A stretch of 41,281 nucleotides of DNA from Methylovulum sp. (lineage in GTDB: Bacteria > Pseudomonadota > Gammaproteobacteria > Methylococcales > Methylomonadaceae): positions 1-41,281 of the forward strand of contig NZ_JAQTZU010000026.1 of assembly GCF_028687615.1 (NCBI RefSeq). The letters run 5' to 3'. A program made the translations under genes and the position numbers. Positions within the stretch are counted from its first letter, which is position 1, and each line of letters opens with the position of its first letter. The notes below the pieces were generated by a model, which did not search any database, had not been told where the DNA came from, and saw only the letters and a list, made by a program, of their open reading frames with translations. Below, one piece after another: positions 36,211 to 41,281 of this stretch.

Positions 36211-36232
36211 CCAACAGTAGGCGCTTTAGGCG
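36211..36232. repeat. Micro-insertion 2 (22 nt), copy b, inverted
   Basis: Exact reverse complement of 35900-35921, inserted between the codons for WYSRK and VLSW. Removing it restores DWYSRKVLSWRLS, the family consensus, so the borders are certain to within a base. Confidence 0.75.
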
Positions 36233-36411
36233 AGGTGCTGTCATGGCGGCTGTCGAATACGATGGATGCCGGATTTTGCGTGGACAGTCTGGAAGAGGCC
36301 ATCACGCTATACGGCACACCGGCTATTTTTAACACCGACCAAGGCGCCCAGTTTACCAGCGATGCCTTTACCGGTGTGTTACTGAAGAACAACATCACCA
36401 TCAGCATGGAC

Positions 36412-36460
36412 AGATATTTGCTCCTGCAATATCTGCATTTCCCACATCCATGTGGGTCAT
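36412..36460. repeat. Micro-insertion 4 (49 nt) with two hairpins
   Basis: The extra bases interrupt ISMD-GRGRALDN. They contain AGATATT (36412-36418) with AATATCT (36428-36434) and CCCACA (36441-36446) with TGTGGG (36451-36456), two small perfect stems. Confidence 0.65.
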
Positions 36461-37317
36461 GGGCGAGGCCGGGCGCTGGACAACATTTTTGTCGGGCGCT
36501 TGTGGCGGACCGTGAAATACGAAGAAGTGTATTTAAAGCAGCACGGCAACCTGCCGGACTTGTTGATGGGATTGACGCAGTACTTCCAATTCTATAACCA
36601 GGAACGCCGGCATCAATCACTGGCTTACAAAACGCCCGATGAAGTCCATAAAACGGCTATCGGCGGCGGTGCAAAGATTGTGGATAAATTTAATGATACG
36701 GGTGAGGCATCAGAACCCGTACAACAAAATCGGGACGGCGCCGTTCAGCTGGAGTGCTAATTGAGTTCTATCTTAACACAGGTGTTTTTTGTCTGGGTTT
36801 TGGGGGCCACTTTAATTTATCATGAAATTACTGAACGGATGAATGATAGAAATGATGGGTTCTGTCATTCTGTTTTAGCGACATTGAAAAACGAAAAATT
36901 ACAAATTCTTAAGGATGCACAGAGTAATCCTAGAATGCTTGCAACATGGCTGTATGAAAACCAAGGTGAAATGCGTTTTGGTTCTGAAAACAGATTATTC
37001 CTTGTGCTTGTTGATTCAGATGGTTTTAATAGCTCTTGGAAATTGAAGCGAAATCTTGACCTGCTAGAACCGACAATTACGAAATATCTCGATAACTTCA
37101 AAAGCAAAAAAATGGAAGATTTGAAAGTCACTTTTGGTTACAAAGGAAAACCGCAAGTTTTTACTGCCTTGGCAGATGTGATTTTTGTAGTCAGGTAGGG
37201 TGAACAAGCTTTTTTGACCACCGTTTACAACACCCAAGCTTAAAGCTTTAAATAAACGGAACGGATGGAGTTGATTGTTACACAAATTTTTCCACGCTGC
37301 TTTGGTTTTGTTTCGTT

Positions 37318-37538
37318 GGTAAAGTCCGGTTATTGCAGGGTTAGGCGTTAGTCGCACATCGGGGCAAACTGGTCTGCTTTTGTTGGTGGTTGCTGAGCTT
37401 TGGCGGGTATTGCCTGGCCTAACAAGTCAGTCAAAGGGACGCGCCGCCCGTTGGCGGTTTTGAAGTTTGGTTTTTTTCAAGGTTCGGTGGCTTCGTTTCG
37501 CTTTCGTCAGCGGCGTGCCCCTTACCGTAACGTTAGGC
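37318..37538 (+). repeat. 221-bp direct repeat, copy 1 (contains an attC)
   Basis: From GGTAAAGTCCGG to the end of the attC, this segment matches 39919-40139, which has the same length of 221 bp. Similarity is highest in the attC half. The 120 bp before it (37199-37317) are AT-rich with no gene. Confidence 0.7.
37418..37538 (+). other. Integron attC site 1
   Basis: Begins GCCTAAC, ends GTTAGGC (R'' and R' core sites) and has internal pairing blocks AGGGACGCGCCGCC with GGCGGTT... and AGCGGCGTGCCCCTTACC. The length of 121 bp fits large VCR-like sites. It follows the split gene at 35346-37198 and precedes the aldehyde dehydrogenase cassette. Confidence 0.82.
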
Positions 37539-37649
37539 TTTTTTATAGCCCGTCCTAATCAGCAACGAAAAAAAACACTTCATCTCAAATCAACAGCAAG
37601 CTGTTAAAATCATCAGGTTACTTTCATTCACCCCTGATTAGGAGAAATC

Positions 37650-39170
37650 ATGCTTTATATTGCCCCCAACCAACCTGATAGCAAAATCCAATTCAAAGCG
37701 TGTTACGGTAATTTTATTGGCGGCAACTGGGTTGCACCCGTTAAAGGCCAGTATTTTGACAATTTAAGCCCTGTCAACGGTGAAGTGTTCTGCCAAATAC
37801 CCCGCTCCTCTGCTGAGGATATAGAGTTGGCACTGGATGCAGCCCATGCAGCACGGGAAGCTTGGGGCAAAACCTCAGTCACAACCCGTTCCAATATACT
37901 GCTGAAAATCGCCGACCGACTCGAAGCGAATCTTGAACTATTAGCCATTGCTGAAACTTGGGACAACGGCAAGCCCATACGCGAAACCCTCGCCGCTGAT
38001 GTTCCGTTGGCAGTCGATCATTTCCGTTATTTTGCCGGTTGTATTCGCGCCCAGGAAGGCTCGATTGGTGAAATTGATGAAAACACCGTGGCCTATCATT
38101 TTCATGAACCGCTCGGTGTGGTTGGGCAAATCATTCCGTGGAATTTCCCGTTACTGATGGCTTGCTGGAAACTGGCTCCCGCCTTAGCCGCCGGTAATTG
38201 TGTGGTGATGAAACCCGCCGAGCAAACACCCGCGTCGATTTTGGTGATGATGGAACTCATTGGTGATTTATTGCCTGCGGGTGTGGTGAATATTGTCAAC
38301 GGTTACGGTGTGGAAGCAGGTCAGGCATTAGCCACCAGCAAGCGCATTGCAAAAATTGCGTTCACGGGCTCAACGCCTGTCGGTTCGCACATCTTAAAAT
38401 GCGCGGCTGAAAATATTATCCCTTCAACCGTTGAGTTGGGCGGTAAATCACCGAATATCTTTTTTGCGGATGTTTTGGATCAGGAAGATGCGTTTGTCAG
38501 CAAATGTGTTGAAGGTGCAATGTTGGCATTTTTTAATCAAGGCGAAGTCTGCACTTGCCCTTCACGCTTGTTGATTCAAGAATCCATCTATGATGAATTT
38601 ATCGCCAAAGTCATTGCCCGCGCCAAACAAATTAAACGTGGCAATCCGTTGGATACCGAAACCATGGTAGGCGCACAAGCCTCTAAGCAACAATTTGATA
38701 AAATTTTGAGCTATATCGAAATCGGCAGGAATGAAGGTGCTGATGTTTTAACCGGCGGCAATGTCGCGTCGATAAGCGGTGGATTTTTAGGAGGCTATTA
38801 TATTGAGCCAACGATTATGAAGGGCAGCAATAACATGCGTATCTTTCAGGAGGAAATTTTCGGCCCAGTCATTGCGGTAACGGTATTTACCGATGAAGCG
38901 GAAGCCTTGGCGATTGCTAACGATACGCAATTTGGCTTAGGCGCGGGTGTATGGACACGCGATATGAACCGCGCATACCGCATGGGGCGAGGCATTCAAG
39001 CAGGTCGTGTGTGGACGAATTGTTATCATCATTACCCAGCCCATGCCGCATTCGGTGGCTATAAAAAGTCAGGCGTGGGACGTGAAAATCATAAAATGAT
39101 GTTGGATCATTACCAGCAAACCAAAAATATGCTGGTCAGTTATGACATCAATCCGCTAGGTTTTTTCTAA
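37650..39170 (+). CDS. NAD-dependent aldehyde dehydrogenase (AldB/ExaC acetaldehyde type), in an integron cassette
   Basis: This enzyme oxidises aldehydes, probably acetaldehyde, to the acid with NAD(P)+. The 506 residues show the Rossmann motif [31 protein letters not shown], the catalytic Glu262 in VELGGKSPN and Cys301 in [13 protein letters not shown]. The ending [16 protein letters not shown] is characteristic of ExaC/AldB-type enzymes. AGGAGA seven bases before the ATG is a strong ribosome binding site, so it carries its own translation signals. It is flanked by attC sites 1 and 2, and 1.5 kb makes it a large cassette gene. Confidence 0.93.
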   Translation: MLYIAPNQPDSKIQFKACYGNFIGGNWVAPVKGQYFDNLSPVNGEVFCQIPRSSAEDIELALDAAHAAREAWGKTSVTTRSNILLKIADRLEANLELLAIAETWDNGKPIRETLAADVPLAVDHFRYFAGCIRAQEGSIGEIDENTVAYHFHEPLGVVGQIIPWNFPLLMACWKLAPALAAGNCVVMKPAEQTPASILVMMELIGDLLPAGVVNIVNGYGVEAGQALATSKRIAKIAFTGSTPVGSHILKCAAENIIPSTVELGGKSPNIFFADVLDQEDAFVSKCVEGAMLAFFNQGEVCTCPSRLLIQESIYDEFIAKVIARAKQIKRGNPLDTETMVGAQASKQQFDKILSYIEIGRNEGADVLTGGNVASISGGFLGGYYIEPTIMKGSNNMRIFQEEIFGPVIAVTVFTDEAEALAIANDTQFGLGAGVWTRDMNRAYRMGRGIQAGRVWTNCYHHYPAHAAFGGYKKSGVGRENHKMMLDHYQQTKNMLVSYDINPLGFF

Positions 39171-39245
39171 GATATAAGGCAGCGTTCGGTGTGTGGTTTG
39201 GTTTTTTACTCGGTGTTGGGTTTAGCTACATTGCATAGTTTGGCG

Positions 39246-39369
39246 GCCTAATATTACGCTCAAGCGGGATGCGCCTTTTCGTGGCGGTTTTGAAGATTTG
39301 AAGTTTTTTCAGCTTTGGTGGTTTCGCCAGTCTTCCGTGACAGGCGAGCCCCTTAGCTTTACGTTAGGC
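39246..39369 (+). other. Integron attC site 2 (diverged)
   Basis: Begins GCCTAAT (one base off the core consensus), ends GTTAGGC. The interior still shows GCGGGATGCGCC, CGTGGCGGTTTTGAAG and GAGCCCCTTAGCTTTAC. Located 75 bp after the aldehyde dehydrogenase stop, as expected for that cassette. Confidence 0.7.
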
Positions 39370-39918
39370 TGTTCTGGGGTGAAGGGTTCAAGTTTCGGTT
39401 TGCCTTCGTCAGCTTCGGTGGTGACGGGCAAGTTTTTGGGTTTGGTTCGGGCTGCCGTTTTTCATTTGCAGCTTGGCTTTAGCTTTTGCCTTGTCTGGCT
39501 TTAGCTTCGGTTTGCTCAGTTGGCTACTTTTTTTGGCAGGCTTGGCGGGTTAAGTGGTTGGTTTCCGTTGCTCTCCAAAACTCGGTTTTAGGTTTGGCTT
39601 TGTTGGTTTCGGCGTTTACCTGAATCTCTGCCGGCAACAGTTAGCTTTTGTCAGGTGGTGCTTCCTGCCCACCTTTGTGGTTATTGGCTCTTTTAGTTGG
39701 CATTTTTGGTCGGGCTTGGGCTTTTGTTGCGTTTTTGGCCTGGTTGCTTTCGTCCTTGCCGCTTCTGCCTGCAAGCTGGGTTTGGCTTCAGGTTGTTTTG
39801 TGCGGCGCGTTAGCGGTAAGCAAGCCGTTCGTGTCGGCTCTGGCGTTTCTACTTTTTGGGTCTTGGTTGTTTACCGGTTGCCCCCATCTTTTTCAAGTTG
39901 CCCACGTTTGGCTCCGGT
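39370..39918. other. Gene-less, strongly G+T-rich stretch of the cassette array
   Basis: No convincing gene. The plus strand is poor in A and C; for example, 39421-39480 holds 5 A and 10 C in 60 bases. Words such as TTTGGCTT and GGTTTCG recur. Open frames (39554-40111, 39648-39923) give Trp/Leu/Phe/Val-rich, family-less proteins and one runs through the next attC, so they are treated as products of the base skew. Confidence 0.6.
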
Positions 39919-40139
39919 GGTAAAGTCCGGTCATCGTTGGGTTTGGCGTTCGCCGTACATCGGGGCAAATCAAGCTGTTTTGGTAGGTGGCGGTTTAGCT
40001 TTGGTTGTATTGCTGAGACTAACAAGTCAGTTAAAGGGATGCACCGCCCGTTGGTGGTTTTGGAATTTGGTTTTTTATCAAGGTTCGGCGGCTTCGTTTC
40101 GCTTTCGTTAGCGGCGCGCCCCTTACCGTAACGTTGGGC
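39919..40139 (+). repeat. 221-bp direct repeat, copy 2 (contains an attC)
   Basis: Matches 37318-37538 end to end, with scattered differences (for example GTTTGGCGTTCGCCG against GGTTAGGCGTTAGTCG), and includes attC site 3. Confidence 0.7.
40017..40139 (+). other. Integron attC site 3
   Basis: Begins GACTAAC (one off-consensus base in the left core), ends GTTGGGC. The interior is nearly the same as site 1: AGTTAAAGGGATGCACCGCC, TTTCGTTAGCGGC, GCGCCCCTTACCGTAAC. The cassette gene at 40154 starts 14 bp after it. Confidence 0.8.
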
Positions 40140-40153
40140 ATTCAGGAATAAAA

Positions 40154-40921
40154 ATGAAGCTATCACTCCGCTTTGTAGGTTTTGCCGGATTTATGCTGTT
40201 CGCATTCGTGTTTGTTGCCACCTTCTTGTCGCCCATCCACTTTGAGCAAGCTGGTAAGGAGTTTATCCGCACTCAAGTGGAAGCCAAGGTTCGCAATAAA
40301 TTTGAAAATCTTCTTCATCCGTCTCTTGAGAAAGCCGCAGGCTTCCTCGCTAAACAGTATCAAGGCGAAATTGCCAGTCTTCAGCAAGCCCTCAAAGAAG
40401 GTCTATCCGAGAAGGTGACCGCCGTTGTCGCACAGATGGGCGATCTCAGTTGTGAGTGCCGCAAGAAGCTCGCTGGCAATATCCGGCAGGGCTTTGATTG
40501 GCGCATGACTTCCCTCAGTCAAGCGCAGTCTAATCTAGTTGCGCTAATTCAAGGCAAATACGCTGAGGTTGTCGAAAAACTATTGCTTGACATTAGGATA
40601 TTCTCAGGTACAAACGCTGTTGTGTTCGGGCTTCTGGTCATTGCCTCGTTTCTAAAAGAGCGTGCCGTTGCACAACTATTCTTGCCGGGTAGCCTATTGT
40701 TTACGGCTACGCTGTTCAGCACTTATTTTTATCTCTTCGAGCAAAATTGGTTTTTCGCCATTATTTTTAACAATTACATAGGCTATGGGTACATTGCGTA
40801 TGTGTCTGTGGTGTTTCTGTTCTTGTGTGATGTTGTTTTGAACAGGGCAAGGGTTTCTACCGAAATAATGAACCAGGCTTTTAGTGCCATCGGTAGCGGG
40901 GTATCGCTTACCTCATGCTGA
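40154..40921 (+). CDS. Cassette-encoded multi-pass membrane protein, unknown function
   Basis: The 255-residue protein has an N-terminal transmembrane segment (about 5-27), a long helical, partly coiled-coil soluble region (about 35-145: EAKVRNKFENLLHPSLEKAA, in part) and three or four further membrane helices (about 150-235). A CECRK pair sits in the soluble part. I do not recognise a family. AGGAA seven bases before the ATG; the gene lies between attC sites 3 and 4 with only 14 and 54 bp of spacer, a classic single-gene cassette. A sensor or channel-like role is possible but unsupported. Confidence 0.75.
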   Translation: MKLSLRFVGFAGFMLFAFVFVATFLSPIHFEQAGKEFIRTQVEAKVRNKFENLLHPSLEKAAGFLAKQYQGEIASLQQALKEGLSEKVTAVVAQMGDLSCECRKKLAGNIRQGFDWRMTSLSQAQSNLVALIQGKYAEVVEKLLLDIRIFSGTNAVVFGLLVIASFLKERAVAQLFLPGSLLFTATLFSTYFYLFEQNWFFAIIFNNYIGYGYIAYVSVVFLFLCDVVLNRARVSTEIMNQAFSAIGSGVSLTSC

Positions 40922-40975
40922 ATAATGTTCAAAAGCCATTAAGCGGGCAACACTTAGCTTGGTGGGTGTTGTTTA

Positions 40976-41096
40976 GCCCAACAAGCCGGTTAAAGGGACG
41001 TGCCGCCGTTCCGGCAGGCGAAGTTAGTTTTTTTCACAGGTAAGCGGCTTTGCTGTAGGCCATAGGGCGGGCAGCCCCCTTACCGTAACGTTGGGC
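40976..41096 (+). other. Integron attC site 4
   Basis: Begins GCCCAAC, ends GTTGGGC; AAAGGGACGTGCCGCC and CAGCCCCCTTACCGTAAC are conserved, while the central loop differs from sites 1 and 3. The last cassette of the window begins 10 bp later. Confidence 0.82.
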
Positions 41097-41106
41097 TTCT
41101 CGATAA

Positions 41107-41281
41107 ATGGCTAATATCTGTATAATTTTTGATTTGGACGGTACGCTCGTTGACAGTGAGGGACTTTGCAATCAAGCGTTTCTCGATCTGCTTCCACAAT
41201 TGAATGATACTGTAGAGTCATTGATCCAGCGGTATCGCGGCAAAAAGCTAGCCTCAATTCTTGTTGATATTGAAAGTCGGC
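41107..41281 (+). CDS. HAD-superfamily hydrolase (phosphoglycolate-phosphatase-like), 5' part
   Basis: The first 58 residues are visible: IIFDLDGTLVDSEGL is HAD motif I with the nucleophile Asp and the acid/base Asp two residues on, followed by the helical cap start. It resembles PGP/beta-phosphoglucomutase-like phosphatases. The ATG comes 10 bp after attC site 4, as in cassette genes; the rest lies beyond the right edge. Confidence 0.85.
   Translation, partial: MANICIIFDLDGTLVDSEGLCNQAFLDLLPQLNDTVESLIQRYRGKKLASILVDIESR

Larger units (their letters stand above)
35697..36760 (+). pseudogene. IS3 orfB (DDE transposase) remnant with several frame breaks
   Basis: The DDE transposase can be followed through shifting frames: KKVWAQPLTERQSWIEPND, RRMKEYLSECGYSVNRKRVQ, GPNTRKPHPQHKVYPYL, VEITRPNQVWSTGITYI (first Asp changed to Gly), FNTDQGAQFTS (second Asp), NIFVGRLWRTVKYEEVYL (the position after V is normally the catalytic Glu, here Gly) and RRHQSLAYKTP. 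Four of the frame breaks are short insertions listed separately; one more, at about 36100, is a small deletion. Two catalytic positions are lost as well. Confidence 0.85.
35364..36811 (+). mobile_element. IS3-family insertion sequence, 1448 bp, degenerate
   Basis: The inverted repeats are AGTGGACCCCGAAATCCAG... at 35365-35386 and its counterpart at 36790-36811 (19 of 22 positions match). The target duplication is TTA (35361-35363 and 36812-36814). orfA and orfB are recognisable but both are broken; the ends are intact. It could still be mobilised in trans by a related transposase. Confidence 0.85.
35346..37198 (+). pseudogene. Unidentified gene interrupted by an IS3 element after codon 6
   Basis: An ATG at 35346 with AAGGA six bases upstream codes MFVSRL; its sixth codon TTA (35361-35363) is the left target duplication. 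After the IS, the right TTA (36812-36814) continues in the same frame as IYHEITERMNDRN to the stop at 37198. Joining both gives a 133-residue protein. A new frame reading into it from inside the IS (36761) and an internal ATG at 36839 could still allow expression. I recognise no family; the product is hydrophilic with a helix-rich middle. It lies 219 bp before the first plus-strand attC. Confidence 0.75.

Noticed and set aside
37340-37346. GTTAGGC as the end of an additional attC
   Set aside because: The preceding bases lack the CCCCTTACC block and no matching left core was found at the right distance.
39554-40111. 185-codon open frame in the cassette array
   Set aside because: Runs through attC site 3, has no family features and a composition that follows the G+T skew of the DNA.

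Overview
The window looks like a chromosomal piece of a gammaproteobacterium. A methanotroph-type (Methylococcales-like) host is possible, but that is an inference from overall gene content and not proven here. Support for Gammaproteobacteria comes from the mnmG-rsmG-parA-parB order, an mla-murA-his neighbourhood, a short-form HisG (the type that works with HisZ), PmbA, ArgA fused to a GNAT domain, and integron attC sites of the gammaproteobacterial style.

Left third (1-18862). A TerC/DUF475 membrane protein and ssb are followed by accessory genes of an exosortase-A (XrtA/PEP-CTERM) type exopolysaccharide locus: a GNAT-fold protein and a DegT aminotransferase on the minus strand; an acyl carrier protein, two alpha/beta-hydrolases and a family 2 glycosyltransferase on the plus strand; and a PLP decarboxylase and an AMP-forming acyl ligase on the minus strand. 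The exosortase itself is not in the window. Two hicAB toxin-antitoxin modules flank the ligase, and the toxin of one is frameshifted. Next come parB, a small protein carrying a copy of the ParB N-terminal box, parA, rsmG and mnmG, then argA and a cAMP-phosphodiesterase-like gene.

Middle (18863-25589). This is a scrapyard of remnants: an IS3 transposase piece, a lone minus-strand attC with its two-gene cassette, an IS256 piece, an IS110 piece and a CLC chloride-channel tail. An intact CPA2 antiporter, a hipBA module with two matching operator palindromes, and a PIN toxin/antitoxin pair follow.

Right-centre (25590-34680). mlaE-mlaD-mlaB-murA-hisG form an operon-like run. hisD and pmbA follow only after an AT-rich insert with a VapBC-like pair and a two-gene ATPase/nuclease-like system, a candidate defence module.

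Right end (34711-41281). After a Uma2 nuclease comes a gene split after its sixth codon by a 1448-bp IS3 element with a TTA target duplication. The IS transposase carries five short frame-breaking insertions; two of them are exact reverse complements of one another (22 nt). The rest is an integron-like cassette array without integrase: four plus-oriented attC sites interleaved with an aldehyde dehydrogenase, a G+T-skewed gene-less stretch, a membrane protein and the start of a HAD phosphatase.
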